A stretch of 64,000 nt of DNA from Bradyrhizobium sp. CB82 (GCF_029714405.1 NZ_CP121651.1:558001-622000); one strand, 5' to 3'. Shown: positions 37,902-47,332, counted from the first letter of the stretch. Notes: generated from the letters alone by a model not told the origin. Numbers and translations: made by a program.

Positions 37902-39533
37902 TCACGCGCGGCCAAGCTTCTCTGCCCCGCCGCCCAGTGCCGGCCCCTGTGTCGGATCGCTGTATTCCGGCACATCGGCAACCAGCGTGTTGGTCGTCAG
38001 CACGAGCGTGGCGACGGAAGCGGCGTTTCGAAGAGCGGTATACGTCACCCTAACGGGGTCGACGATGCCCGCCGAAACCATGTCGATGAACACGCCGTTC
38101 GCGGCGTCGAACCCGACACCCGCCCGCGAATTCTGAAGGTCGGCCACAATCTTCTCGGCGTCATGCCCCGCATTTCGGGCAATGAAAGCAGCAGGACGCG
38201 ACAGGGTTTCGCGCACCAGCTTGATGCCCTCACCCAGATCGCCATTGATATTGCCGAGGGTGCGCGCCACCACCGGCGCGCACTGCGCCAATGCTGTGCC
38301 GCCACCAGGCACGATACCCTCTTCGGCCGCGGCGCGGGCCGCACTCAGCGCATCGTCGATCAACTGAATCGTACGCCTTTGCTCGACCGGCGTCACACCG
38401 CCGGCAAAAATGACAGCGGTTCCGCCTGACAGCTTCGCCAGCCGCTCCTTGAGCTTGTCCTGCTCAATATTCGGCGGGGCCAGATCGTGCTGCTTCGCCA
38501 CCTGCTGGCGCCGCGCCGCGATCGCCGCATCGTCGCCACCGCCCCGGATGATCACCGTTTCGCGCGCACTGGCCCGCACCTGCCGCGCGGTGCCGAGATC
38601 GGAAAGGCTCACCTCTTCCAGCTTGCCGCCGAGCTCGCGGGCGATGACCCGTCCCCCGGTTATGATAGCGAGATCGTCCATCATCGCCTTGCGCCAGTGG
38701 CCGTAATCGGGCGGATTGACCACCAGGACCTTGCCGCGGTTGCCATCGCCAAGCAGCGTAACGACGACTTCAGGTGCGATCTCTTCAGCGACGATGACGA
38801 GGGGTCGTCCGGTCCCGGCTACCGTCGCACGCACCGCTGCCAACTCGCTCGGCGTTTTGATTTTCAGGTCGGTCAGGAGAATGTAGGGCTGATCCAGCAC
38901 CACTTCCATCTTCTCGACATCCGTCACCATATGGTGGGAAATGTAACCGCGGTCGAATGACATGCCTTCGACGACCTCAAGCGTCGTGCTCGTCGTCAGC
39001 CCGTAATCAGAACTGATGATGCCGTCCTTGCCGACGCGCTCTACCGCCTCCGCGATTAGACCGCCCAAATGGGAGTCGGTCGACGCAATCGTTGCTACCG
39101 CCTGCAGCGTCTTGCGATCCGATACAGGAATTGCCGCGCTCTTCAGGCTCTCGACAACAACCTCGACGGCACGGTCAATACCCTTGCAGAGATCCACGGC
39201 CTTGGCTCCTCGCTCGAGGGCCGCAACGCCTCCTTGAATGAGACCATTCGCGAGCACCATCGCCGTCGTCGTACCGTCGCCGGCGACCTCATTGGTCTGC
39301 ATTGAGACCTCGCGCACCACCTGCGCGCCCATGTTCTCGAAGCGATCGGGCAGTTCGATTTCGGAGGCGATGGTAACACCATCGCGAGACACGATGGGCG
39401 TGCCGATCGGCCTGTCGACCATCGCGTTCATGCCCTTGGGACCCAGGGTCGATTCGACCGCAGCGGCCAGCTTCTGGACTCCACGCGCAAGAGCACGGCG
39501 CGCTTCTATGTTATGCAGCAGAACTTTTGGCAT
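37902..39533 (-). CDS. mimG: GroEL-like chaperonin of the monooxygenase cluster (543 aa)
   Basis: Full-length group I chaperonin with LGPKGMNAMVD, the ATP-site DGTTTAMVLANGL and GIVPGGGTALAQCAP. The C-terminus ends GPALGGGAEKLGRA, without the Gly-Gly-Met tail of housekeeping GroEL, and no groES is adjacent. The same gene occurs in mycobacterial mimABCD clusters, where the chaperonin MimG is needed to fold the oxygenase large subunit. The same role is inferred here. A 99-bp gap separates it from the DUF59 gene. Confidence 0.92.
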   Translation of the reverse strand: MPKVLLHNIEARRALARGVQKLAAAVESTLGPKGMNAMVDRPIGTPIVSRDGVTIASEIELPDRFENMGAQVVREVSMQTNEVAGDGTTTAMVLANGLIQGGVAALERGAKAVDLCKGIDRAVEVVVESLKSAAIPVSDRKTLQAVATIASTDSHLGGLIAEAVERVGKDGIISSDYGLTTSTTLEVVEGMSFDRGYISHHMVTDVEKMEVVLDQPYILLTDLKIKTPSELAAVRATVAGTGRPLVIVAEEIAPEVVVTLLGDGNRGKVLVVNPPDYGHWRKAMMDDLAIITGGRVIARELGGKLEEVSLSDLGTARQVRASARETVIIRGGGDDAAIAARRQQVAKQHDLAPPNIEQDKLKERLAKLSGGTAVIFAGGVTPVEQRRTIQLIDDALSAARAAAEEGIVPGGGTALAQCAPVVARTLGNINGDLGEGIKLVRETLSRPAAFIARNAGHDAEKIVADLQNSRAGVGFDAANGVFIDMVSAGIVDPVRVTYTALRNAASVATLVLTTNTLVADVPEYSDPTQGPALGGGAEKLGRA

Positions 39534-39631
39534 TGCGTTTCACTCCCACGTGGTCGTCTCTTGGTTCAGGTCGGGCGGACTTGCTGTCCGCTCTGTTTGT
39601 TGGCACTCGTAGATGCTATGATGAGCCCCCG

Positions 39632-40471
39632 TCACGCCGGTGCAACGGTGAGTTTCTCCGTAGTTACACGTAGCGCAGTAGGTCGCACGGCACAGCCAGT
39701 GCCGCAGCCTTCACACGAGGAAGGTGCCGATCCCGCACTGTCTCCATCGAGCTCGCGATTGCGGACAGCAAGAAGGCCTCGGCACAATGAGCTATTGAAC
39801 TCCATATTGATGCGCACTCCGCGCAAACGCTGTAGATATGCGGCCAGTTCGTGGCGACTGACGGGCTGCCCTTCGTAGGTGACAAAGGCGCAGTCGTCGG
39901 GGAGACAGGCAAGGCGTCGTTCAACCAGAAGCTCTCGATAGCGCGCCTTTTGGCGTGCAACTATCTCCGAACCGAACTCGACCTCGTCAAAGGTGCTCAG
40001 ATTCATCCGACAGATCGCTGGATCCTCATAGCCCACCCCGCGCAAGGCGAGTATCATGACTTCTTGGCGCCGCTCGAACGCCTTGCGACGGAACTTCTCG
40101 CGCAAATCGTCAAGTGAGCCTCCAGGTGCAAAATCCTTGAGTGCTTCGGCGAATGATTTGCCCTCACTGACGCCACGGTTTATCTCCTCAGCGACCATAT
40201 GATCCCGAAGCTGCGGTCGCGCCTCGCGAACCCACGGCAGCATCGACACCGCCCGGCGCATGTCATCGGCCATGAGGAATGCGAAGTTTGCCGAACACCA
40301 GTAGGTCGGCAAACGAAAGACGATATCGACCCCGCCATCATTATCGACCGTGACGCGCTCAACAAACCCGAGCTCGGTTACGGACTCGTCGAGCTCGGGA
40401 TCCGTGACCAGCGAAAGGCGTGCCCACACTTCGCTGGTCTTGTCGTCACAATGTGGAAGGACTTCGTCCAT
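39632..40471 (-). CDS. DUF59/metal-sulfur-cluster-type protein (279 aa)
   Basis: The N-terminal DUF59 domain is recognised by VTDPELDESVTELGFVERV and the Cys in LPTYWCSANFAFLMADDMRRA; relatives (SufT, PaaD) assist iron-sulfur or metal assembly. The C-terminus ends with a Cys cluster (SSCEGCGTGCAV) that could bind metal. Starts 5 bp after the amidohydrolase stop. Larger frames from 41008 are antisense artefacts. Likely helps mature the di-iron hydroxylase; conserved in propane monooxygenase operons. Confidence 0.82.
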   Translation of the reverse strand: MDEVLPHCDDKTSEVWARLSLVTDPELDESVTELGFVERVTVDNDGGVDIVFRLPTYWCSANFAFLMADDMRRAVSMLPWVREARPQLRDHMVAEEINRGVSEGKSFAEALKDFAPGGSLDDLREKFRRKAFERRQEVMILALRGVGYEDPAICRMNLSTFDEVEFGSEIVARQKARYRELLVERRLACLPDDCAFVTYEGQPVSRHELAAYLQRLRGVRINMEFNSSLCRGLLAVRNRELDGDSAGSAPSSCEGCGTGCAVRPTALRVTTEKLTVAPA

Positions 40472-40476
40472 CCTCG

Positions 40477-41499
40477 TCACTCCGCTGCGGCCGAGAGAGC
40501 GCTCTTCGCAAGCTTCGCCTTCTGCGCCTCGACGTCGACACCATAGAGGCGCGCGGCATTGAGACCCAGAATTTTCCTCTTCGCCTGGGGAGTGAGGTCG
40601 ATGCCGTGCTCCTGCTTCAGATCTTCCGGCAGCTCGAAATTCCAGAACTTCTCGACCAGCCAGCGCGGCGTCCAAATCGCGTAATCGCTGCCGAAAAGGA
40701 TCTTGTCTTCGCCGACCCAGAACAGCAGCTCGCTGATCACTTCGGCGAAATAGCGCGGACGCCCGTGGATGAACGGCAGCGCCACCGCGAGCCCGCCATA
40801 GACATTCGTCTCCTGCACCGCGATCCAACAGAAGTCGTCCAGACGCGGCAGGCCACAATGCTCGATAATGAAATTCAGTCCCTGAAAATCGGTCGCCGCA
40901 TGATCGACGTCGTGCACATCGAAGGCATCCTTGTCCAGCGGAATGATGGTCGGCCCCTTGTGGACGTGGATGTTCTTGATGCCAAGCTTCTGGCAGAGTT
41001 CGAAGCAACGATAGGCGTTAGGATCCGTGAGCTTCCACCCGCGCGATTCACCCTTCCACTCAGCCGTATAGAGCTTCACGCCCTTAATACCGAACGTCTC
41101 CTTCATGTACTGAATGTACTCGAGCGCCCGCTCCCCATCGCGCGGGTCGAACGCGCCGTTGACGATGAAGCGATCCTTGTACTTCTTCGCCATCTCCGCG
41201 TTGCGGTCGATGGTGTTGAACCCATTCTTGTAGAATTCCGTCAGGTAGGTCGACTGCACGATGGCCATGTCATCCGGGCCATCGACAAACAGATCGTGAT
41301 ACATCTGGTCGGCGCTGTATTTCTCGAACTGCTCCTTGGGCCAGAGCTTGTCCTTCGGACTGAGCGACGTGTGGTAGGCGTAGAAGCAATCAATGAACTG
41401 CTTGCCGTGAATGTTGAGCTGGTTCGCCGGGCTTCCGTCCCAGAAATGGGTGTGACCGTCGATGACGAAGACTTCCTCGCCGGTGGGAGTTATGAACAT
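40477..41499 (-). CDS. amidohydrolase-family metal-dependent hydrolase (340 aa)
   Basis: Amidohydrolase 2/TIM-barrel protein opening VFVIDGHTHFWDG with the HxH metal ligands, plus IHVHKGPTI, NFIIEHCGLPRL and ILFGSDYAIW, which supply the remaining His and the catalytic Asp. Start at MFITPTGEEVF after CTGGAG; the frame upstream is non-coding. Conserved directly after the coupling-protein gene in mim/prm clusters. The substrate is unknown. Confidence 0.9.
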   Translation of the reverse strand: MFITPTGEEVFVIDGHTHFWDGSPANQLNIHGKQFIDCFYAYHTSLSPKDKLWPKEQFEKYSADQMYHDLFVDGPDDMAIVQSTYLTEFYKNGFNTIDRNAEMAKKYKDRFIVNGAFDPRDGERALEYIQYMKETFGIKGVKLYTAEWKGESRGWKLTDPNAYRCFELCQKLGIKNIHVHKGPTIIPLDKDAFDVHDVDHAATDFQGLNFIIEHCGLPRLDDFCWIAVQETNVYGGLAVALPFIHGRPRYFAEVISELLFWVGEDKILFGSDYAIWTPRWLVEKFWNFELPEDLKQEHGIDLTPQAKRKILGLNAARLYGVDVEAQKAKLAKSALSAAAE

Positions 41500-41635
41500 G
41501 ATGGTCTCCAGGAGTTCTTGGTTAGCACTCTTCAATTCAATCCATGCGCCGTAAGCCGCGCGAGACAGCTGCGAGAAGTGATGGGGCCGCAGCCGCATGG
41601 GATGCGGCCCCACCTAGTCAGGGAGGTATTGAAGC

Positions 41636-42007
41636 TCACTCGATGTATTCAAAAACCTCGTCCATATTGCCGAACAGCGTTACCGTATTGTCGTCGATGC
41701 GCACCATTCGGCCGTAATGGGTCGAAGTATTCACTTCGAAGATCTCGGCCGTCATTTCCTTCCCGAGAATCTCGCTGATTTCGTCCATCTTGAAGATCAG
41801 CTTGCCTTCTCCGTCGATGCGGATGAGGGCCGGCTGATAGGTGACGGTCACATTCGGCTTCTTTCCCATGAACTCGGCGATGGCGCGCGCCTCAACGCTG
41901 TCGTTCATGGTGACGCCGCACTGATGGGAGATCGTTTGCTCGAAACGAAGGTCTCCCATCTTCTGGAAGATGTTCTGGTTGGTCGCAGATCTGGAAGCAA
42001 CGGACAT
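41636..42007 (-). CDS. prmD: monooxygenase coupling (effector) protein (123 aa)
   Basis: Small MmoB/DmpM-type effector: NDSVEARAIAEFMGKKPNVTV and LIRIDGEGKLIFKMDEISEILG are typical. No cofactor-binding residues. It should bind the hydroxylase and tune electron transfer and oxygen activation. Starts 6 bp after prmC. Confidence 0.92.
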   Translation of the reverse strand: MSVASRSATNQNIFQKMGDLRFEQTISHQCGVTMNDSVEARAIAEFMGKKPNVTVTYQPALIRIDGEGKLIFKMDEISEILGKEMTAEIFEVNTSTHYGRMVRIDDNTVTLFGNMDEVFEYIE

Positions 42008-42013
42008 TGCAAT

Positions 42014-43084
42014 TTACTCCTTGGGAAGGGTGAGGCCGAGTTCGCCGAGAATCTTCTTGATGCGCTCGACCGACTGGGCGCGGGTGTCGGCATACTGCAC
42101 CGGCTTCGAATGAGGCTGCGACCAGATCGGCTGCAGGCCTGCGGCCGCCTTGTTGGCGAGCGCGACATGCTTGTTGACCCAGCCCTGGAACAGCTTCTTG
42201 TTGTGGGCGGCGTGCTGGTTGTCAGTCACGAGGAGGTGCATCAGGTCGATCGTGTTCGCGAGATTGCGCTCATAGTCGGCTTCGGCCGCAGAAATCACCG
42301 GCGGCGTGATGAAGTCGCCGTTCGACGAGGCGACCTGCATCAGAAAGCCGCTACGAAACAGTTCGCCGACGAGCGGTTCGAACACGATGTTGGTCGCAAA
42401 GTACTGCTCGAGATAGTCCGCCGACCCCATGATCGATTCGATCGCTTCGCGGGTGCCTTGCCACCCCTTGTCTTCGAGCCAGGCGCGCTTGCCAGCCGCA
42501 TCATCGAAGCCCGGAATGTCCATTCCGATCTCAGCGAGATAGAGCGTGATGTCCTGAGCCAGGCGAAGCTTGTAGGACGAGTTTGTCAGCGTCGCGTTGT
42601 TGATCATCTGGGTATAGCCGTAGCGCTGGGCCTGCATCAGCGACGTACCAAGCCCGAACTCCACATGCTTCCAGGCGCCAAGGTGACTTTGCAGCACCTT
42701 GATCCAGGCTTTGTCGAAAGACCTCGGCGCGCCGGACTTGCGACCGTTGGCGATCACCGCCTGAACCATCGCCTCGATCTTGGACTGGCGCTGGTAATGG
42801 GTTCGCTCCCACTCCTGGTCGGGAGCACGGAACGCGTGCCAGTTCGAGCTCAGCGCCTCAGTGTTGTCCTTGGTGTAGGCGCCCTTTCCGTTGGGGAAGG
42901 AGATGATCCAGTCCTGCAACAGGTAGCGCTCCGGATCGGGCTGTACGTCGACAGTCACGTCTTCGTAGTGCGTCGCTCGCTTGCTGCGCGGCTCGAAATA
43001 CCGATATTTACGGCTGTCCGAATCCGGAAATACTGCGGATCCGGCTGCACCGGATTTCGTCAAAACACTTTGAACGGCAGTCAT
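42014..43084 (-). CDS. prmC: propane monooxygenase hydroxylase small (beta) subunit (356 aa)
   Basis: Beta-subunit of soluble di-iron monooxygenases. It has the ferritin-like fold but lacks the iron ligands, with the typical RKYRYFEPRSKRATHYEDVTVDVQPDP opening and QDWIISFPNGKGAYTKDNT. Pairs with PrmA in an (alpha-beta)2 hydroxylase. AGGAGGAAGAC precedes the ATG. Confidence 0.94.
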   Translation of the reverse strand: MTAVQSVLTKSGAAGSAVFPDSDSRKYRYFEPRSKRATHYEDVTVDVQPDPERYLLQDWIISFPNGKGAYTKDNTEALSSNWHAFRAPDQEWERTHYQRQSKIEAMVQAVIANGRKSGAPRSFDKAWIKVLQSHLGAWKHVEFGLGTSLMQAQRYGYTQMINNATLTNSSYKLRLAQDITLYLAEIGMDIPGFDDAAGKRAWLEDKGWQGTREAIESIMGSADYLEQYFATNIVFEPLVGELFRSGFLMQVASSNGDFITPPVISAAEADYERNLANTIDLMHLLVTDNQHAAHNKKLFQGWVNKHVALANKAAAGLQPIWSQPHSKPVQYADTRAQSVERIKKILGELGLTLPKE

Positions 43085-43144
43085 GGTCGTCTTCCTCCTC
43101 CCACTATTGGGCTCTACGTTTGCGCGTTAGGCACTCCAAAAGTC

Positions 43145-44185
43145 TCAATTGTTGGCTGGTGTGAACTTGTCGAAGTAGATGCGGTCGGACTCGACATCGT
43201 TCATCTGCAACACCGGCGTTAGTGCCTCGATCATCGGCGATGGTCCGCAGGCATAGACGTCGACGTCTTCGCCATATCCGGCGTTACGCAGGTGCGCTCC
43301 GACCGCCTCGTGCACGAAGCCCTTCTCTCCGGACCAGACGGTGTCATCAGCCGCATGGGAGAGCACCGGGACGAACGTGAACTCCGGATGCTGCTCGGAG
43401 ATTTCCTTGAAACGATCGAGATAGAAAAGATCATTCTGCGTCCGAGCCCCGTAGAAGAAGTACACGGGACGTACCTCCCCGGAGCTGATGTGATCGTGCA
43501 GGATCGACCACAGTGGCGACATTCCCGATCCGCCGCCGACCAGGATCATGGCTCCGTTTTTGTTTTCTCGCCGAAAGCAGGTGCCGTAAGGTCCCTTGAT
43601 CCCGACGCTGGTTCCGACGGCGAGGTCGCCGTCGAGCCGGGAGGAGAAGCGTCCGTTGGGGTATTTTTTGATGATGAATGCGAGCTTTTGGCTTTCGCTC
43701 GGCGAATTTGCCATGGAAAACGAGCGCGTAATCGTCTCTGCCCCCGAGAGCGTGATGTCGACATATTGACCCGCCCAGAACTTCAGAGGTTGGTCCAGCG
43801 AGATTTCGAGCCGCCGAATGTCCGGGGTCAGCGCGGACACGCTCGTGACCGTGCCCGCGAACTCCTTGACCGGGATCGACTTCGATAGCACCTCCTCGTC
43901 GTAGTTGAGGAGCTCCACCTCGAGATCCGAATAAGCCAACGTCCGGCACAGCAGAATGTAATCCTGGCCGCGCTCCATCTCGTTCAGCGCAAACGTCGAG
44001 TATTTCTTCAGCTCAACGTCGCCGCCGGTCAGGACGCATTTGCAGGCCGAGCACTGTCCCTCCTTGCAACCATGCGGCAGGGCGATGCCCTGGCGGAACG
44101 CGGCGTCGAGAACGGTTTCGTTCTCCTCGACCTCGAATTCTATGCCTACCGGTTGCAGGCGAACGACATTAGTGGGCGCGCCCAT
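43145..44185 (-). CDS. prmB: monooxygenase reductase (346 aa)
   Basis: Iron-sulfur flavoprotein reductase. The N-terminal 2Fe-2S ferredoxin domain has CKEGQCSACKC and a later Cys at LLCRT. The FAD domain has TRSFSMANSP (RxYS-like), and the NAD domain has GGGSGMSPLWSIL and the C-terminal VYACGPSPMIEA. Passes electrons from NADH to the hydroxylase. Start at MGAPTNVV after GAGGAGG; the frame from 44299 overlaps prmA and is not used. Confidence 0.94.
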   Translation of the reverse strand: MGAPTNVVRLQPVGIEFEVEENETVLDAAFRQGIALPHGCKEGQCSACKCVLTGGDVELKKYSTFALNEMERGQDYILLCRTLAYSDLEVELLNYDEEVLSKSIPVKEFAGTVTSVSALTPDIRRLEISLDQPLKFWAGQYVDITLSGAETITRSFSMANSPSESQKLAFIIKKYPNGRFSSRLDGDLAVGTSVGIKGPYGTCFRRENKNGAMILVGGGSGMSPLWSILHDHISSGEVRPVYFFYGARTQNDLFYLDRFKEISEQHPEFTFVPVLSHAADDTVWSGEKGFVHEAVGAHLRNAGYGEDVDVYACGPSPMIEALTPVLQMNDVESDRIYFDKFTPANN

Positions 44186-44270
44186 AGGGGCCTCCTCAAA
44201 CCAAGGCTTGCAGATCTTCAGGGGATCGATCGGGAAGGAGCCGGCCGAGGCCTGCTCCTTCCCATATCGC

Positions 44271-45941
44271 TTAGTTGCAGGGATTGATGGTGAATCCATT
44301 GCGATAGTCGGCGAGATGCTTTTCGCGATCGGCCGGGCTCATCTCCCGCAGAGTGATCAGCGGGCTCTTGAGGATGTGGCCGCGGACATCATCGAGCGTC
44401 CACATTTCCTTCTCGTCGAAGCGAAGGTGCGGCTGGGCGACCAGGGTCTTGCCGTCCGTGCGAACGAAGCCGAGATCCTTGATGGCGTCTGCGAGATCAA
44501 CATTGTGATAAACACTTTCCCACTCGCGTCGGCCGCTGAACCGCCCCATCGCCGGGGTCGGACGCCCCTGATATTCTCCAGAGAAGGCTTCGACAGCCGT
44601 CCAGCGATCGAGCTCATGGGCAAACGTATGCAGCTTGCCATCGATCTCGCCGGTGACGATATCCTCGCGGATGACGCAGGGCACGAGGCTTGACCAGCAG
44701 CGATGCGGATAGACGTAGCCGACATCACCGTTGAACAGGATATTGGTCTGGCCGCGATGCGACAGCTTCTCGTGCCACTTCCAGAACTCGCCGAACTGGG
44801 CATACCAGCCCGGATACTTGTGCTCGAACCACTCGAAGTCCTTGTCGGTCTGGGCTTCGATGCGCCAGAAGTTCGCCGACCAACCGACCGCGAAGAACTG
44901 CGCGATCTTGTGGACGTAGTGCTTCTCGGTCAGCCGCTTCCAGGCGGTTTGAACGTCATCGTGATGGATCTTGATGCCGTACTTCTCGAGCGGCAGCATA
45001 TAGGTGCGGTAATAGTCCTCGAAGATCCAGCGATGCCACATCTCCGCGTAGGACTCTTTGTTCTTGTCGCGGTTGGTGGTGCCGTACTCGATGAAGGTTC
45101 CGATTGCCGCGTCGACGATGGCGTGGTTCTGCCAGAAGGCATACCGCATGTCGCGCTCAAGCAGTAGGTGGTTCTCGGGCTCCTTCAACATCGACATCAG
45201 CATCGAGTGACCATTGCCGATGTGGCGGCTCTCGTCCGACTGAACCGAAAGGAAGACGGTGGGCAGCGCGTAGTCGCCGTTGCGGGCCGCTTCCGACGGC
45301 ATGGCGACGAACAGCGTGTTAGTGAACGCCGTCTCGGCGACTACGGTCAGGTAGACATTCGCCGACGTGATCGCGTCACCCGTGATGAAGCCTTCACCGA
45401 ATTGACGGCCGATTGTGGTGGCGTAGCACTTTCCGAACGCCTCCTCCGTAATGTCGAAGCCGGCCGGGTCGATGTAGTTCTCCATGTACCACTTCTTGAG
45501 ATTCATCTGGATCGTCGAGTGACGGAACTCGTCGACCATCTGCATGGTGAAGCCGGTGCGGAGATCTTCACCGGGAGCGAGTCGCCCGACCATGGCCATA
45601 GAGCGCGCAGCGGAAATTTCCGGGAACGGGATGATCGCCAGGAAGAGCTTCATCCACTCGACCCAACGCGGCTCGACATTGCGGAACATGTCGCCGCGCA
45701 GTGCCGCGTCGAGCGCGCCGTAGACACGGTTGTCCTTTTCCTCCTGCATCGGGAAATAGGAGCGGAGGACCTGCTTCATCGGATCCTTCGGCGCCTTCGT
45801 GATCTTGTAGTCCGTGGGGAAGGTCATCGCTTCCTGCACGTAGGATGGATTCCATCCGAGATCTGCAATCTTCTTTGCAGCCTCGCCGACGGAAATGCCG
45901 CGCTGGGCGGTGATCTTGTTGAGTGTTAGCGTTCCAGACAT
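44271..45941 (-). CDS. prmA: propane monooxygenase hydroxylase large (alpha) subunit (556 aa)
   Basis: Di-iron hydroxylase alpha subunit with both ligand pairs: DEFRHS (ExxH) in the first half and DESRHIGNGH (ExxH) in the second, plus Glu residues at PFPEISAARSMAM and VVAETAFTN. Length and order (alpha, reductase, beta, effector) match the group 5 propane/mimABCD branch rather than methane (group 3) or aromatic (group 2) enzymes. Related enzymes also hydroxylate acetone and phenol, so the physiological substrate is open. First gene of the operon; sigma54 promoter about 320 bp upstream. Confidence 0.95.
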   Translation of the reverse strand: MSGTLTLNKITAQRGISVGEAAKKIADLGWNPSYVQEAMTFPTDYKITKAPKDPMKQVLRSYFPMQEEKDNRVYGALDAALRGDMFRNVEPRWVEWMKLFLAIIPFPEISAARSMAMVGRLAPGEDLRTGFTMQMVDEFRHSTIQMNLKKWYMENYIDPAGFDITEEAFGKCYATTIGRQFGEGFITGDAITSANVYLTVVAETAFTNTLFVAMPSEAARNGDYALPTVFLSVQSDESRHIGNGHSMLMSMLKEPENHLLLERDMRYAFWQNHAIVDAAIGTFIEYGTTNRDKNKESYAEMWHRWIFEDYYRTYMLPLEKYGIKIHHDDVQTAWKRLTEKHYVHKIAQFFAVGWSANFWRIEAQTDKDFEWFEHKYPGWYAQFGEFWKWHEKLSHRGQTNILFNGDVGYVYPHRCWSSLVPCVIREDIVTGEIDGKLHTFAHELDRWTAVEAFSGEYQGRPTPAMGRFSGRREWESVYHNVDLADAIKDLGFVRTDGKTLVAQPHLRFDEKEMWTLDDVRGHILKSPLITLREMSPADREKHLADYRNGFTINPCN

Positions 45942-46262
45942 CTAGTCTATCCTCCTAATCGGGTCAGAAACCACTTCGATATTCCGCCCGCCCGGGACCT
46001 CGACGGACCGGGCAGCGCTTACCCGTGCGTTACGGGCCACCTCGCGGCCGTTCGCACGGCCGGACGTTCGATATCGGCAAGGGTCTTGGGATGACTGTGA
46101 AGCACTCGAGGGATGATCAGGAGCGATCTTCGGAGCCAGCGGCCGTCAGATCGCAATGTGTCATCCCGCTTAAGGCGCGCCCTCAGCTAAGCATCCCCTT
46201 CCCTCGTTCTTTTCGCGGCTCGCCCCAGATGGAGCAGTCGGCGTTGTTGTGCTAAAGAGCTT

Positions 46263-46279
46263 TGCAATGGGCGTGCCAG
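46263..46279 (-). promoter_or_regulatory. sigma54 -24/-12 promoter for the prm operon
   Basis: Minus strand reads CTGGCACGCCCATTGCA, a perfect match to the consensus TGGCACG-N4-TTGC(A/T). It lies about 320 bp before prmA in the right orientation, leaving an unusually long leader with no evident gene. Confidence 0.88.
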
Positions 46280-46344
46280 AGCGTCCGGGGGCCCTGCCAA
46301 GTGATTTCTGATTGGGTGAGCGCGGAAATGAGCGAAGCGGCGGG

Positions 46345-46457
46345 GTCGCAACTCTTCGCTTGCGACTAACTGAGATGCAATTTGCGACTCAAATTGCAAA
46401 TTGAGAATTTCAGCGACGCACCGGCACCTGTTTTGCACCGCAACGTTTGCGTCGCAA
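46345..46457. promoter_or_regulatory. cluster of inverted repeats, probable activator sites
   Basis: Several dyads share TTGCG or CAATTTG cores: GTCGCAA-N8-TTGCGAC (46345-46366), GCAATTTG-N5-CAAATTGC (46377-46397), CGCAA-CGT-TTGCG (46439-46451) and TTGCG-T-CGCAA (46447-46457). They sit about 65-195 bp upstream of the -24/-12 box, the usual place for enhancer sites of a sigma54 activator. Confidence 0.7.
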
Positions 46458-46647
46458 TATTGATCAATCGTCCAAATGCTGAAATTGCTTTGTTCGTCGA
46501 TGCCACACAGGCATGTGGCGCGGTAAGCGCTCTGCAGCCGGGCTCGATGGTTCGACGCTCATTCAACCGAGAGTGATTATCCGGTTGCACTTTGAGAGTG
46601 GCGAGCTTTGCTTACTGCCGACGGGCCGCGCGTTGCGAGCTGCCTCC

Positions 46648-46872
46648 CTACTCGCCCGCCTGAACTAGCGATGGCCTTCCAAAACAGCTGAGCGGTTTGA
46701 TTGCCCCTGCGCTCGAGATCCAGCGGCCGGCATAAAGGGCGTAACATTCGTGATCGCAAAATGGCAGTCCGGTACTGAACTCTCTCAGATAGTTTGCGTG
46801 AATTGGCTCACAGCAAAGCATGCAGAACGTTTTTGAACAGGGCGTCCTGCCGTTCACCAGAATGAACCTCAT
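46648..46872 (-). CDS. small Cys-rich protein (74 aa)
   Basis: CSKTFCMLCCEPIHANYLRE...GLPFCDHECYALYAGRW shows a CxxC pair and a CxxxC pair with about 20 residues between, the same architecture as the neighbouring small protein at 46923 though the sequence differs. GGGAGG precedes the ATG at 46872. Probably zinc-binding; possibly a regulator or assembly factor of the monooxygenase system. Fifty bp after the neighbouring gene. Confidence 0.62.
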   Translation of the reverse strand: MRFILVNGRTPCSKTFCMLCCEPIHANYLREFSTGLPFCDHECYALYAGRWISSAGAIKPLSCFGRPSLVQAGE

Positions 46873-46922
46873 GTGACGCCTCCCAATGCGAAGCATTTAC
46901 AATGCTTGTAATCGTTGAACTT

Positions 46923-47108
46923 CTAAGCGGCTCGCAACCAGCGCAGCCATTTGTGGTCGGCCTCCCTGCGCACTCTGAACCGGTCGACGCACTTCCTGGA
47001 GCAAAGCGCAGTTCGCCAGCAATAGTAACGGATAAGCCCGAACTTTCCGCCGCAGATGGCGCAGCAACTCGCTGTGCCGTGGTGAGGTTTCCCGGAGCTC
47101 TTGCGCAT
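46923..47108 (-). CDS. small zinc-finger-like protein, paralogue of 381-614 (61 aa)
   Basis: Core CAICGGKFGLIRYYCWRTAL followed by CSRKC, nearly the same as the 381-614 protein, then a basic tail ending WLRWLRAA. AGGAGG lies at good spacing before the ATG at 47108; the long open frame upstream is not coding. A sigma54 promoter lies about 225 bp upstream, so it is likely co-regulated with the monooxygenase. It forms a two-gene unit with the Cys-rich gene downstream. Confidence 0.68.
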   Translation of the reverse strand: MRKSSGKPHHGTASCCAICGGKFGLIRYYCWRTALCSRKCVDRFRVRREADHKWLRWLRAA

Positions 47109-47332
47109 TCTGACCTCCTGTCGGCATTGACATGAAAAATTCGCCGAGCTTCGACATGGCACCGCGCCCACACGTGAGGTGCGGCGTCGGCGATGGTGGT
47201 GGCGTGCCATGTCGCGCGGCGGATACGGACGCCGGGCGCGCAAGAGTTTGCCTCTCATTGCGCCTAAGGGCGAAGCGGCTCGTTCTCGGCCGTATCGGTG
47301 TGCTTCGCCGGCGAGTACCTGCACATGAGGTG

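Noticed and set aside
39575..39625. sigma54-like site TTGGCAC...ATGC in the gap before the chaperonin gene
   Set aside because: Spacing is 11 bp rather than 10, and it points away from the operon.
39632..41008. 458-residue frame as one large protein
   Set aside because: Its first 179 codons lie antisense/out of frame over the amidohydrolase gene and show no family match; the DUF59 start at 40471 has its own spacing and domain start.
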